Assembly (NCBI GenBank): GCA_047967505.1
Contig: CM106540.1
DNA length: 64,000 nucleotides
Strand: one strand, 5' to 3'
DNA from: Dipteris shenzhenensis
Lineage: Eukaryota; Polypodiophyta; Polypodiopsida; Gleicheniales
The position numbers and the translations under genes were made by a program. Under the pieces are notes generated by a model. That model was not told the origin of the DNA, ran no database searches, and saw only the letters and a list, made by a program, of their open reading frames with translations. Shown here one piece after another: positions 1-12,388 of this stretch. The stretch's first letter is position 1; each line of letters begins with the position of its first letter.

Positions 1-2
1 AC

Positions 3-201
3 TCCAAGACAAAGCATATTGATGTCAGAGAGCACTTCATCAGAGAAAGAGTGTTACTTAGCAATATCACACTGTAGCATTGTGACAGTAAAGAGAATGT
101 TGCAGATATCTTTACCAAACCACTTGGCAAAGAGCTTTTTGAGAATCACTGACAAGCTCTTGGTTTGACGCAGAGGAAGGACATTCCCATTAAAGAGATG
201 T
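3..201 (+). pseudogene. Ty1/copia RNase H C-terminal fragment
   Basis: Reading from base 3, the translation contains the copia RNase H tail: TKHIDV followed by HFIRE, then ENVADIFTKPL and a short terminal segment. This is the conserved end of copia polyproteins, just before the polypurine tract and 3' LTR. In-frame stops lie near 78 and 150, so it is dead. The rest of the polyprotein would lie to the left of the window. No clear polypurine tract or LTR boundary follows. Confidence 0.8.
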
Positions 202-886
202 AATGGAATGTAATCATCATTAGTTTAGGCTACTCTCTCAACCGATCCACTTTCATGACCAGGTCTGCGGTGGTCTCTATTTGTTGGGAATGCAGTGACA
301 CAAAGTCCCTATTGCGACAGATCAAACAGCAAGTCACAGGGCCACAGGAGACTGAGATAGACTGAGATCGGCGACATGTCCCATACTTCTACTCATTCGA
401 GTCAGCCCCGGGGCTTAGTGGAGTAGAGGAGGAGATAGCTGACATGAGGGCAGCATGGATAAATGGGAAGAGATGACACAGAGTGGTGGAGCCAAAGACG
501 CAGAGACCATGCACGATGCAGAGGCTGACTAGAGCACACACGATGGAGGTTCAACCCATCCCAGTCCTTATCAGAGAGGACCGTCTGAGCTGAGGCGTCA
601 TTCTTGATATGGCCCACCGGAATAGAGATCACGGAGACAACACCCCCCGCCACAACGAGTGACGACCCGATAGACACAAATACTAGACATCTTCCTAGCT
701 CACAAAAGCGCCAACATGGCACCTGGCTATGTATTTTGAGTAGAATTTTGAGTGCTAGCTTTGTGTACTAGTTTTGAGTTTTGACTTTGGAGTTCAAGCA
801 CTGAGCCCTTTGCCTCAGCCCACTGTAGCTTGTATGAGGATTGTACTTTTGTCTCATAGAGCTGCAAGGCCTTTTGAAGACAGTAA
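202..886. other. No recognisable gene
   Basis: This stretch follows the copia tail and may contain its decayed 3' LTR; TGTTGGGAATG near 281 would suit an LTR start, but no matching end is visible. An open frame on the minus strand (402-722) has no family signature and I do not call it. Confidence 0.4.
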
Positions 887-927
<41 letters not shown>

Positions 928-928
928 T
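887..928. repeat. (CT)n(CA)n microsatellite
   Basis: A run of about 12 CT dinucleotides passes directly into about 8 CA dinucleotides. It lies just downstream of the donor site of the PIG-Y-like exon on the minus strand, so inside its presumed intron. Confidence 0.95.
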
Positions 929-958
929 CGTATCAAAAGTAAGTAGATGTATACTAAC

Positions 959-1172
959 CAATCATTTTCAATTGCTGTGAGCAAAGGAATTCTTGAAGAT
1001 GGTATGAGCTTTGAGAAGACAGCTGCATAAAAGAACGCAAAGAATGATACAACTCCTGTGACAATTAAAAAGGTGCCCCAAAAGAGCATGTGTGGTGCTG
1101 AACGACCACGAGGGGCAAGAGTTGGCAGCCTGAACAATCCAGCTAAGTCTGGTCTTGCCTCCATTTTTCTAC
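959..1172 (-). CDS. Exon of a plant PIG-Y-like membrane protein (partial)
   Basis: The exon is bounded by TTGCAG|GT on its 5' side and TG|GTTAGT on its 3' side, both good plant splice sites. It encodes a proline- and arginine-containing N-terminal part, then a hydrophobic segment (FWGTFLIVTGVVSFFAFFYA) and AVFSKLIP, ending AIENDW. From memory of the family, this matches the N-terminal part of the plant homologue of PIG-Y, a small subunit of the ER complex that starts GPI-anchor synthesis; there the next exon continues with YYC and a second membrane segment. The W codon would be split by the intron (TG + G), which fits. I do not see the C-terminal exon between 1 and 950, so the gene either has a long intron leaving the window or was truncated by the copia insertion. 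Homology rests on recognition, not on a search. Confidence 0.5.
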
Positions 1173-1239
1173 CTGCAATATTGAGAGTAATACATCCCAG
1201 AAATAGAATTATGAGAGTAAAGTTAACAATAGACACTAC

Positions 1240-3840
1240 ACACCAAGTAGGAATGCTGACCTATATATCATGCTATGCACGTCCAAATTTTAGTGGATAT
1301 AGATGAGAAGAATTATTTTAAAAAAATGTAAGAGCACAAAGGTAGCAATACAGCAATTGTTGAGTGCGACTAGTTAAAAAAATCCCTTGTGCAAATACAT
1401 ATCATCATCCATGCAAATGGGTCTTCACATCATCAACAATCGATTCCGCAATTTGGCATTCTACCCCATATTCTCGTACGGGTTCACTCCTTTGGAGTCA
1501 TACATTGATTTTTAATTGTGTTTTGCATTAAATGGTAAATTTAAAAGGAAGCTTTAGATACAGCAATAACAGATCCTCTCCCAACTTAAGTTGTACAGAA
1601 TTCTAAGCATATCATACCATATCTTATGGATTTATAAATATGCTAACTTACCATCTCAACTATCATGTGAATGACATGTAATGACCCAGACTTCTTTATC
1701 ACATGCTCATCATTATCGACTTTGTCGCTTGCTCCAAGGTCTCTTCCCGCCACCGTCTACTATGCCCATACCTTCCCACTGCCAATTGACAAGATTTAAG
1801 AACCAGCGCTAGTTAAAATAACAGGTCTTGTTGATTCTGACCTGAACACTCAAGAGTGCTCAAGCTTAAGTCAAGAACCTTGCACAATCTCTCTACATCT
1901 TTTCAATATTGACCCCAATCCTTGGTTCTTACATTGAATGTCGTTAGGCACTTCAGAGCCACCCTCCAGTGTCCACCTTGTGTTCATCCATCCTCTGCAG
2001 CCTTGACCTACCTTCTTGCAGCCTGAGTCAAGCTATCAGGACTTGAGTGAGGATGGGATCACAAGCCTCCCTGGAACAATGTTACTTATTTCTATCATCA
2101 TAAGGCTCAAGAAACATTGAATAGCTTGGACCCTGAGCTTCTTCCATCACCCATGCCTACTTTGGTCCCAGCTACACACCCCGTTTGGGTGAATGGTGAG
2201 CCTGCTAAGAGCCCAGCATCCTCATGTAGTGACCTTCTCCACGCACATTGCTCACAATTATTTACCCAAAGTATTTTGCTGGCAGAGGGTATGATCTAAT
2301 TTTTTCTGGCACTCTGGTAAGATCTAAACAACCGCTGTTCTGCAATAGTGTGACGAAGGCCCAGGTGCTCAAAGGCCCAGCTCTAAGGCCAACAAAGGGG
2401 CAAAACATGTAAGCATTGGACTTGTCAAAGCCCCCTGCTTGATAAAAGGCATTTTCCCACTCTCATCCTTTTAAAAAACACTAAGCTTTAATAAAAGTCT
2501 GTGATGGATTTTTGACAGGCCTACTGAGATCATGACCACCAATCCTATTAAATACTTTTGTCGTCATACCCAGTTCAAACTTGGCTGCATACATTTCAGC
2601 TCGGTACATTCAAAATACATGAGACGTAAGACAAGTGATCTATACGTTTTGTCAGTGTCTTTGTATCATTTCAACACATTTTGCCAAGACTTCCCCTTTC
2701 CAGTCCTCTCCTCTTTGCCTTGCCCTCTCCTCTACCCCTCAGCCCTTCAGCCATGTCACGCAATCTCTCAACCCATGGCCATCAGCCACATCGCTGTAGG
2801 TGTCCAGCAGCGGCAACAGACCTGCGGGGCTGCCACATCAGCCCTACACCCAGCAGACAGCAAGCACAACCCGCCCAGGGATCCACATAGGCTCGCAGCC
2901 ATATGGAGCTGCCACATCATCACAATAGCAGGCAGGGCCTGCAAACAGCGGTATAGCAGCACCTGATTGCCACGTGGCAGAAACTGCTCCAGGCAGATCA
3001 GAGGGTCCACAGACCCAGCAGCGTTCCTCCAGCAGGCCAACCGGACTCAGGTCATCAGGGGTGGGCCTAAAAGGAGGCCTTCCTCCCTCATTTCTCCAAT
3101 CAGCCTCCACATAATAGTATCTGTAGTGTCCCATACCAGTGCTATTTTTCTCACCTACAAATCATAACATATGAGGCATGAGTTGAATTTATGGTGCATC
3201 TTGCATTTCACGCTCCTAGCCTGATCAGCTCCAGCACGTCGTCTAGCAGCTCCATCCAGAATGGGATAATACCAGGAGACAATAGTGATGCCTGAAACTA
3301 ATCATCGTAGGAGGCTTTCCCACTGTTAACTGATAGCACCCTAAGTATTAATATGCACATTAGACAGATCACATAGATATGCATTTCCTGCGAGGCGTCA
3401 CTAGAGTGACCAAAATGAAGATATTTCAATTGGCAATGTCTTCTTCACTCTAGCAAAGTTAGATATGTCTGTTCTGATCCTTAAACCAATATTTGGGAAA
3501 GTTGAATCTTCAACCCTACTGGAATGCGTCATGTGTCTGATATTTATACATGAAGAAAATCTGGCAATTTTTCTTTGCTCAGTTTTAAAATAGCATCATT
3601 CACTAAAAGAACAATAGCAGTGTAATAAGAGAAAGGCAATGAAAGATCCTCGTGTGACTTTTGAAACCGGATTACTAAGGAAATAGATCTCTCTCAGTTT
3701 TCCTCCGTAGTGTACAACCGAATTGCCAAAATGGATGCTTAGGGTCTTAGCACATGGGAGGAAATACCATGGTAATGGGAAAAAGTGGTCCCAACCATGA
3801 TCAAATGTATTTCTATCTTGTTCCCTTCCCACCATGTGCT
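1240..3840. other. Intergenic or intronic sequence with no recognised gene
   Basis: I find no domain signature on either strand. Several short open frames at 2532-3170 lack family features and overlap on both strands, as expected by chance. The left part may be an upstream intron of the PIG-Y-like gene. Confidence 0.4.
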
Positions 3841-3950
3841 AACACTCAAAAGAACTAGGGGTGGGTTCGGTGGGAGAGGACACATGGCATCATTTCATGT
3901 GTTTAGGACGTGGGGACAAGGACACATGTCATCATTCCATGCTTTCAAAT

Positions 3951-3990
3951 CCCTAGAAAAGGGGATCCCACCCTAGAAAAGGGGATCCCA
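3951..3990. repeat. 20-bp exact tandem duplication
   Basis: CCCTAGAAAAGGGGATCCCA occurs twice in direct succession. Confidence 0.95.
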
Positions 3991-4045
3991 TTCTGGCTCT
4001 TAGGGTCTTGAGGCCATGGTTCGGGATGAGAGAAAAAATAGCTCT

Positions 4046-4088
4046 TCCCATCCTAAACCCATCCTAGACCACTTGGTTTAGGATGGGA
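4046..4088. repeat. Hairpin, 14-bp perfect stem
   Basis: TCCCATCCTAAACC pairs with GGTTTAGGATGGGA across a 15-base loop. The surrounding 3.9-4.3 kb reads like a decayed non-autonomous element, but no outer ends or target duplication are visible. Confidence 0.7.
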
Positions 4089-4099
4089 GTAATGATGGC

Positions 4100-6150
4100 G
4101 AAAAGAGTCCTATCTAAACCCATGCTGGCTCTTCAATTTTGGGATCTCTTTTGGCCAATTCGAAACAAGAGAGATGGACTGCCTAGTCCTCACAAATTCT
4201 GAGTGCAGAAATTCAGTGGGGGGCAATTGGTGATATACAGGGAAAGAGCGCGAAGGAGCAAAAAGAGGGAGAGCAGCCATTTTGTGCTGTCATGCAAACG
4301 CACATAAAGCAATTTCCTATTGCATAACTTTGTGATTGTGGCAGCCATCAGAGGCATTTCTAAGGGAGCACGAAAGAATGTAAGATCTAGAGATACCGAA
4401 GAACGAAATAGATATTTGTTTAGTGGGAAAAAAATTACAAGCTAGGTTCGAATCAAAGCATGCTGCATGCTTCAAGGTTTTAAGCTTCACACGCGACACA
4501 AAAACTACAAAGATCACTGAGTATTTACCCTCCACCATAGCCAAGTTGGCTAATTCTCAGCCATGGTCTGACGGAAGGAGTGATAAAATTTGGCATGGGC
4601 ACCGTTAGTCCCATCACGAGACAGATTAACGAGAACAAAAGTTAAATTGTGATGAGGGACAGTTGGCTATGGAGTTTGACGCAGATGAGCTTCACATCTT
4701 ACAAGAGGGCAAGGATGAAAGATAAATGCATACCTGAAATAGAAGACGGAGAAGGCAATAAATACAATGCTCTAATTGAGGAACACAATAATAAAATGGG
4801 GGTACCTATTGAAGTGGAAGGCCAACTAGGGTGCGGTGGGAGTGTCCACACCTCCACGGGTCCACGCTTCGGACCTGGCGCCGATGCAGAAATGGGCTGG
4901 GGCATCCATTTCGCCACCCAGGTGTGGACACCGCCACCGCACCCAAGCTCGCGGGAACAACCCCTTAAAGGGTCTTAATGTTATGAGTGAAAGGGCCAAG
5001 GGAGGAATTTCCCCGGATTTTTTTTCCTATTTTTGAAAAGTTCTGACAACCCGGATGTCGAGAGGTCAAAATTTTTTGACAACGTTTGCGGCCCTTTCAC
5101 GGGTGTCAAGGTCCCAATGTGTTATATTTAGGCACATCAGTTTTTGAGAAACAACGACCCACAAATTGACATTGCATGCAATTTTGTACAAAAGAAGGTA
5201 CAAGCATATGATGGTGGATAAATCAACGACAAAGGCACAAAAAACTTCTAGCCGACCACAAACGGTGGACCTTGAGAGGGGGAGGAATCATAACTCAACA
5301 TATTAGAATGGAGCGTGGTTTGCCACTGAAAAAAAGATGATGCCCAATGAAAACAATTATTCAACACTTCACAAAACCTCAATAATAAGAACAATAATTG
5401 AAAAAACGTTGTATTAAAGAGTGCAATGACAACATAAGCCAACCAATGTGTAGGCCTTTGAAAGAGTACGTTATAGAAAAGAACCCTGTAGCCCAAAAAT
5501 CTAAGACACAAACATCGATGTGTGCAATGCACAAAGAAGGTGCTTGTTCTTTTGCAAAATTTTTACAAGAAGTTTCTCTAGCTTCTAACCTTATCGTCCA
5601 TAAACGGAATTCGTCTTAAGATCTGACACTCCCAGAAATAGGATGCCTATGTAGACTTTTGGTTAGACGGGTCAAGTGCCAAACCAAATTGTGAACCAAA
5701 TAGCTCAAAATCGCAAGGATTGCAATCAGCTAGTAAACATGTTCAAGGTCGAATATTGCCTATCCTATTCATCTAGTTTCTTGTGTGATACTTCTTTGTA
5801 ATGCTATAGTTGATTGCTAGTTACATTACCTCGGCCTCTCGTGCCTATTGGGTGGCCTTAAATTCAATGCCTACGACTGATCTATAGATCTTTCTTCTCA
5901 TGAGAAAACTCTCCTTGTCCATTCACCATGGACCAAAACAGAATGTTTTATAGCCTACAACAACAGCCAGACACTAGGGAACTAATCCAAGTTTAAGCTC
6001 ATGTGTAGGATTCACCATCACACTAGACTTCTCCCCCATCCTCAACTAACTCATACGATGTTGATCGAGTGGTACGCATATGCCAATCAGCAAGGGATAC
6101 ATAAGCATCGAAAAATATGTACAAATCTTAAAATCTTGCATATTTTTCAA
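4100..6150. other. No recognisable gene
   Basis: Open frames at 4649-4978 and 5398-5619 have no motif I recognise. No RNA gene or clear mobile-element end is visible. Confidence 0.4.
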
Positions 6151-6692
6151 GGTATATACCTTATAAGTTGTGGGAGGGGGGACATGAAATTTTCATACTT
6201 TTCCCTTACATATATTGAAAATTTTAACAAAAATCCATGCATATTATATACCGACCTTGTCCCCCCATACCTTGGATTTTGGATGAGGGTAGTAACATAT
6301 TACACATTAAGTTGGCGCCCCAGGCCCAAATGTGACATCAGGGCCTGGTGTTTTTTTAGCTAAAATGGGCCTAAAACCTCATCTTGAAGTCACATAAAAA
6401 AGCACTTTACCTGATAGGTCCACTCGGATGAGATACCTAGTGCAAAGGCTTACTTATGATGGGTTTGTGGCAATGCATTATGCTTATGTGACAGATGTCT
6501 TACAATATAAGGAACCCAAAAAGTTTGAGGATGCCATCAAGAAGCCAAGTTGATACAAGCCATGGATGAGGACATGCATGCCTTATAGCAGCAAGAGACA
6601 TGGTCACTTGTTGACTTGCTTTAAGACAAGAATGTCACGAGTATGGCTAATATTATAGTAGTAAATCAGCCTAAACATTATGATTTTCCTAG
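6151..6692 (+). repeat. 542-bp tandem duplication, copy 1
   Basis: The unit starts with GGTATATACCTTATAAGTTG and is followed directly by a second copy beginning at 6693. Copies differ at only a handful of bases, for example around 6210, 6434, 6479 and 6500. Each carries the same broken copia RT fragment. Confidence 0.95.
6418..6640 (+). pseudogene. copia reverse-transcriptase N-terminal fragment (copy 1)
   Basis: The translation shows STRMRYLVQRLTYDG, then EPKKFEDAIKKPS. After a one-base frameshift come AMDEDMHAL and ETWSLVDL, with in-frame stops. This is the conserved entry to the copia RT domain (EP..F..A......AM..EM.AL..N.TW.LV.LP). Nothing of the catalytic YVDD region follows. Confidence 0.8.
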
Positions 6693-7234
6693 GGTATATA
6701 CCTTATAAGTTGTGGGAGGGGGGACATGAAATTTTCATACTTTTCCCTTGCATATATTGAAATTTTTAACAAAAATCCATGCATATTATATACCGACCTT
6801 GTCCCCCCATACCTTGGATTTTGGATGAGGGTAGTAACATATTACACATTAAGTTGGCGCCCCAGGCCCAAATGTGACATCAGGGCCTGGTGTTTTTTTA
6901 GCTAAAATGGGCCTAAAACCTCATCTTGAAGTCACATAAAAAAGCACTTTACCTGATAGGTCCACTCGGATGAGATATCTAGTGCAAAGGCTTACTTATG
7001 ATGGGTTTGTGGCAATGCATCATGCTTATGTGACAGATGAATTACAATATAAGGAACCCAAAAAGTTTGAGGATGCCATCAAGAAGCCAAGTTGATACAA
7101 GCCATGGATGAGGACATGCATGCCTTATAGCAGCAAGAGACATGGTCACTTGTTGACTTGCTTTAAGACAAGAATGTCACGAGTATGGCTAATATTATAG
7201 TAGTAAATCAGCCTAAACATTATGATTTTACTAG
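6693..7234 (+). repeat. 542-bp tandem duplication, copy 2
   Basis: This is the second copy of the unit, ending near TATGATTTTACTAG. A more distant partial echo (CCCAAATGTGACATCA followed by a similar tail) lies at about 7318-7365. Confidence 0.95.
6960..7182 (+). pseudogene. copia reverse-transcriptase N-terminal fragment (copy 2)
   Basis: This is the same fragment as in copy 1, with the same frameshift and stops. The lesions therefore predate the tandem duplication. Confidence 0.8.
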
Positions 7235-8394
7235 CTCTAGGTCAGTGCCAAATAGTCCACATTCTCATGCTTAAGGAAGCATTAATGTTCAGCCACATGA
7301 TATTGAATTTTCTATCCCAAATGTGACATCAAGGGCTATTGTTTTTCAGCATAAACTGGGCCAGATCATGCTTTGCACCAAATGCATGGATGATGGCTAA
7401 ACCATTGTTGCTAGTGGTGGTGATTGCACCATAGACTTCCATGGTTGGGACTCTTCCCCTCTGTATGTTATTTGGTAGTTCTTGCTACCTTTATCTAGCA
7501 CAATAATCTTCTCATGCATAAGCATAGCATTGTTTGACTCCTTTGATATTGCCTTCTCAAAGTCTTAGTGCTTTCTCCTTCAAACACTTCTTTGCACTTT
7601 TTACCGATCTCGCTTGCATTCTATTTCGAAAGAATTATTCTTTATAAGTTGTCCCAATAGTGCTTTTTATTTTTTCCTTAAGTGATAATAATCTCTCTTG
7701 TGTAGGATGAATTATCTTTAGATTATTTTTATACTTTCATTTAGCATGACTATGAGTTTTTATAGGCTTCATAGGCATGGGATAGTAAGGGAAATAAAGC
7801 CTTTAAGCACTTAAATAATTTCCAACTCTTTTAGATTATTGTCCTTAATCCCCAATGTACAATACCCCCCATGATTAAGTATTTTATTTTTTGCAAGAAA
7901 ACAAACAAATAATTTCCTCAAGGGTGTGGATTACCCACCTTGAGCACTAATTCCTTCTTTCACTATTCATGCTATAATTTCTTTTAAATTTATTATAACC
8001 CCATAATTTAAGAAAATATGGATGCGAATAAACCCACTCGCATTGTCAAATCTTATGTATACTTTGTTAGGGGATAATATTCCCCCTTATTTTTGTGCTT
8101 TACATTATGATGGTTCAGAATCGTGTTTGGTGTCTTAGTCTTTGGTATAAGTGATAACAAGCTAGGGTGCACAGGCATTACCTGTCTTCCCCACAAATCT
8201 ATGTTGTTCTAACACCTGGGTTTATTTGGATGGTGACAGGTAACTGGGGACCCTAACCTCAGAGCCTAGACTACTTGACAGATTCAACACTTTTGTAGCA
8301 ACTTTTATTTTAAGTATACCTATATATTAATACAATGTTTTATCCACCCTTATTTGAGCTTCATGTGCCATGTTGTTAAAAGGTTTTATTTTTT
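7235..8394. other. No recognisable gene
   Basis: AT-rich sequence without a coding signature. It holds the distant partial repeat near 7318-7365 and is otherwise featureless to me. Confidence 0.4.
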
Positions 8395-8430
8395 AAACAC
8401 ACACACATACACACACACACACACACACAA
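8395..8430. repeat. (CA)n microsatellite
   Basis: About 17 CA dinucleotides with one interruption (CACATACAC). Confidence 0.95.
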
Positions 8431-8494
8431 TGGGGAGAAAGAGTATGGGGAAGTATGATGGTGTTGGACCAATGGGATGGATGCACAAAGGGGG

Positions 8495-8960
8495 CTGAAA
8501 GTAGCCATGTGGAATTGCAATGGTACCCTTTGGTCTGATCCTAGGGGTTTCTTGGAAACATACACCAACGGAGACATGATCTTCTACATCAAGACCCATG
8601 AAAGCTCGAAAAGAGGGCTACCAATAGTGATGAGATATATCTAGTAATCAGCCCATAGGAAGGAGATGAGGGGACATAGTGGGATATGGAGTTCAATAGA
8701 CATGGTTGTCCTTTTTAGAGAACAATTGAAACCACTCATATTTGTGATCCGGAGATCGGAGCATGCACAACATATATGGGTGCAAGTTCAGCTACCAGAT
8801 ACACATCCTATTTTCATTGCAGTGTGCTACTTCCCCCTAGATACATCAATTTATGCACGAGAACTCACGACACAGAAGGGCACACGGAGTTCTCTAGATA
8901 GGGGGATACTCTCCTCTTTGGTGACTTGAATGCATGTACTAGAAACAAATAGATTGGCGT
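8495..8960 (+). pseudogene. LINE (non-LTR) endonuclease fragment
   Basis: The start reads LKVAMWNCNGTLW, like the opening strand of APE-type endonucleases of plant LINEs (..WN.NGL). The fragment then continues through DMIFYIKTHES, a middle open part (8666-8929) with FIAVCYFP, and ends with LLFGDLNACTRN. This corresponds to the GD(F/L)NA motif of the active site. At least two frameshifts and stops separate these pieces. No reverse transcriptase domain is recognisable downstream. Confidence 0.65.
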
Positions 8961-10604
8961 GCGAGATTTCGATGATGATTTTATCCTTGAGTTGAATGTA
9001 AAGTATGACATTGTTTAATATAGTCTAGAATTGCATCTCTCGTGTGCTCTCCTATTTGTCTATTATTCATCACGAATGACCTAGGACTACTAGAGTCCAC
9101 TCTCTACATGTTATCCTTTCTTATTTTCTAAGCATATAATTCTTCTCTTATGATCATAGTTCTTTTACATGGCCATCTGTCTAGTTTACCCTCTGCCATG
9201 TTAAAGTATCCTAATACAACCATTTAGCATTGATAAGTATTCATGGAAGGTGAAATTATTTCCCATGAGTGGTTTCAAAACTTGTTCACCACATATATCG
9301 TGTTGAGTGCTTACTTCTCTATGGTGGGAAAGTTATTCTCCGCTTTTGGACAACCTCCAACTGGCATAGTACACTTGCCCATAATATTTGGAATAATGTT
9401 CTTGCATCAAGACCACAGTAATGAAAATGCCAAAAGTGTCCACAAAGACATGGAATGAAAGTGACCAGTTCAATGGTTGGACAATAGCTAGAATGATTTT
9501 TAGATGTCATAATGTGAGATCATACTCTAGAGATCATGCAACTAGCACTTTGTTGAGCTGCACATTGAGTGGAATGGCCACATCTACAAGATACCAAAGT
9601 ATCTGGCTATGTGCCTCCGAATTTGGTCTAGGATCCTAGCCAACTACTTTATATTGATTAGGCATGAAATCTTGTAGATCTACTTAACTTGGCCAAATCC
9701 ATGGAAATCCTTTCCTTGGAAATGATGTGAGCTAGTAACACTCCAGAACTAAGTGCAAAAGCACACTTTGTTGGATTAAGAGATAGTCGAGCTTCCTAAC
9801 ATTTTGTTAAGCACAATGTGAGTTGTTGGAGGTGTAGCTCTTGATCCCCAAAAACATTGGACTCATCAAGAAATTTTTTCATAAATTAAGTGGGTAGTCA
9901 TGAAATATTTTTCACACCATCTTTTAGACACCATGAGTGCATTTCTCAATTCACATATATCCATGTCCAAAGGTAACATCTTTTTCATGGGACACCGTTT
10001 CTTCAACTTAGAGGTCCATTTTTCCCAGCTCAATACGTGACCAATCTTAATAATGACTTTAATAATCTCTCCCAAAATAGTTTGCATGCATTGACATATT
10101 CAAATCATGTCGTTAGTATCAAATGTGGGGGCTATGCATCCCTCATATTGTAGAAGCATCACATGGCTTGCAACATTGCAAATGGCACACCATAACCTTG
10201 GGGGTTGTGCCACTTCTAGTGTGTTAAAGTATAATCCTCAATATTGGGCACTCATTGGCCATGTGGTTGGCCATACAATGTTGGAACCATACATTCCTCA
10301 GCCACCTAGCCACTCCTAGAAGCCTCATCCCCAAAAGTGGATTGTGGGTATTTGAGGGTTGTACCACCAAGTTTTTATATGCCTTGACATTGGGGCAACC
10401 CACCTTAGATGTGGGATTAAGCCCTTGCACACTTTTCAAAGGTCATTCCAAGGTGATGTCCCATTCAGTCCTCTCCCTTCTTGGACCTTCATACACTCAT
10501 GATTGTGCACAATCTAACATGAAGGCCAACATTGACAGGTATAATTGCCCGCTATTTGGTATGTCTCATCTTTTGTAGACATTTTTTAGAAACCTAAGTG
10601 GCAC
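8961..10604. other. No recognisable gene
   Basis: Short open frames at 9243-9458, 9421-9639 and 10107-10578 show no family motif. The right end may include badly decayed zinc-finger sequence of the adjacent MULE fragment. Confidence 0.35.
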
Positions 10605-11439
10605 AATGGTTTCCATGCAAGCTATAATGAATGAAAGTACACCATGCAAAAACATAGAGGTGGAAATGATACAAGATCTTGTGATGGATAAGTTTCTTAA
10701 AAAGGAGAGGGTCACAGTGCAATCACTAAATGATAGCATGCTCTAAGAGGTGCTTGATACCATCAAACCTATGACATAGAGAAGTAGACTATAGAGAGTC
10801 ATACAGATTGCACATAACAATCGAGGAGAGGAGATAGTGGAATGGATTAAGAAAAGATAGTAGATATATCCATAGCTGTAATGTATATTGTTTCTTATAA
10901 TTCCATAATTCGAAGATAAAAAACAACTGCATGTTTTCAAAACGTCCACCATTGGACAAGGATCCTATGTTGACCCTTATGATTCCAATGTCTAGGTGGT
11001 AGTCTAAGTTCTCCATGGGTGCATTTTGACCATGTCCATTGAAGAAGTGGTGGTTAACCATGGAGGCTCATGTATATGATACATATGAAAACTTTTGACA
11101 AATAGAAGGTGGAGGACAAAAAATGTTCAATTGCATCTTTGGTTACCAAATTTAAAAAAAATTGGCTTGCTAAACTAAAAATTTGCAGGTTGGTTAATGA
11201 AATAGGGGCCAAAAGGCTTGCTATATGGACAATTTACAATGGTGGGGACAAAAATGTGATGGAGGGTGGACAAAGAACATGTGTCTTCCACTAGAACATG
11301 AATATGAGAAAGGACATGTGGTTTCCACCAAAACATGAATATGGTTAAGGATACAAGAGGGTGTGTTTAATCTCATCCATGTAGGGTAAACTATTGTTCA
11401 AAATTTGTTAGGAATCAATATCAATTCATTTTGCTAATG
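10605..11439 (+). pseudogene. MULE transposase fragment, tandem copy 1
   Basis: At nucleotide level this follows the MULE gene at 42.1-45.0 kb. A shared block runs from CAAGA(C/T)CTTGTGATGGA, and the stretch around TTTTGACCATGT(G/C)CATTGA matches the first catalytic-Asp region. A third block encodes the W-L-A-(V/I)-x-T-(V/I)-Y-N-G-G segment and the RTCVFH motif. Many stops and small deletions make it non-coding. Confidence 0.75.
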
Positions 11440-12157
11440 ATGTATAAGTTTCTTGCAAAGGAGGGGGTCGTAGTCTAAGAGGTGATTGATACCATCAAAC
11501 CTATGATATAGAGGAGTAGACTATAGAGAGTCACACAGATTACACATAACAATCGAGGAGAGGAGATAGTGGAATGGATTATGAAAAGATAGTAGATATA
11601 TCCATAGTTGTAATGTATATTATAATTTCATAATTCCAAGATAAAAAACAACTGCATGTTTTCAAAACGTCCACCATTGGATGAGGATCCTATGTTGACC
11701 CTTATGATTCCAATGTCTAGGTGGTAGTCTAAGTTCTCAATGGGTGCATTTTGACCATGTCCATTGAAGAAGTGGTGGTTAACCATGGAGGCTCATGTAT
11801 ATGATAGTTACATATGAAAACTTTTGACAAATAGAAGGTGGAGGACAAAAAATGTTCAATTGCATCTTTGGTTACCAAATTTAAAAAAATTGGCTTGCTA
11901 AACTAAAATTTTGTGGGTTGGCTAATGAAATAGGGCCCAAAATGCTTGCTATATGGACAATTTACAATAGTGGGGAAACAAATGTAATGGAGGGTGGACA
12001 AAGAACATGTGTCTTCCACTAGAACATGAACATGAGAAAGGACATGTGGTTTTCACCAGAACATGAATAAGTCAAGGATACAAGAAGGTGTGTTTAATCT
12101 CAAGTCCATGGAGTGTAAATTGTTGTTAGGAATCAATATCAATTCATTTTGCTAATG
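11440..12157 (+). pseudogene. MULE transposase fragment, tandem copy 2
   Basis: A close repeat of copy 1, offset by about 756 bases, covering the same internal MULE region. It includes the flanking segment ending AATCAATATCAATTCATTTTG that joins successive copies. Confidence 0.8.
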
Positions 12158-12375
12158 ATGGATAAGTTTCTTGCAAAAGGAGGGGGTCGCAGTGCAATCA
12201 CTAAATGATAGCATGCTCTAAGAGGTGCTTAATACCATCAAACCTATGACATAGAGGAGTAGATATAGAGAGTCATACAGATTGCACATAACAATCGAGG
12301 AGAGGAGATAGTGGAATGGATTAAGAAAAGATAGTAGATATATCCATAGTTGTAATGTATATTGTTTCTTAAATA
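12158..12375 (+). pseudogene. MULE transposase fragment, tandem copy 3 (partial)
   Basis: The third repeat begins with ATGGATAAGTTTCTTGCAAA. It breaks off after GTAATGTATATTGTTTCTTA, where the minisatellite begins. Confidence 0.8.
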
Positions 12376-12388
12376 ATCCAGTGAAAGG

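Noticed and set aside
402-722. 106-codon minus-strand open frame with hydrophobic segment
   Set aside because: No family signature; lies in the probable 3' region of a copia relic.
4438-4470. GGTTCGAATC, the tRNA T-loop consensus
   Set aside because: No acceptor stem, D-arm or anticodon arm can be folded around it. No tRNA or rRNA gene was found anywhere in the window by eye.
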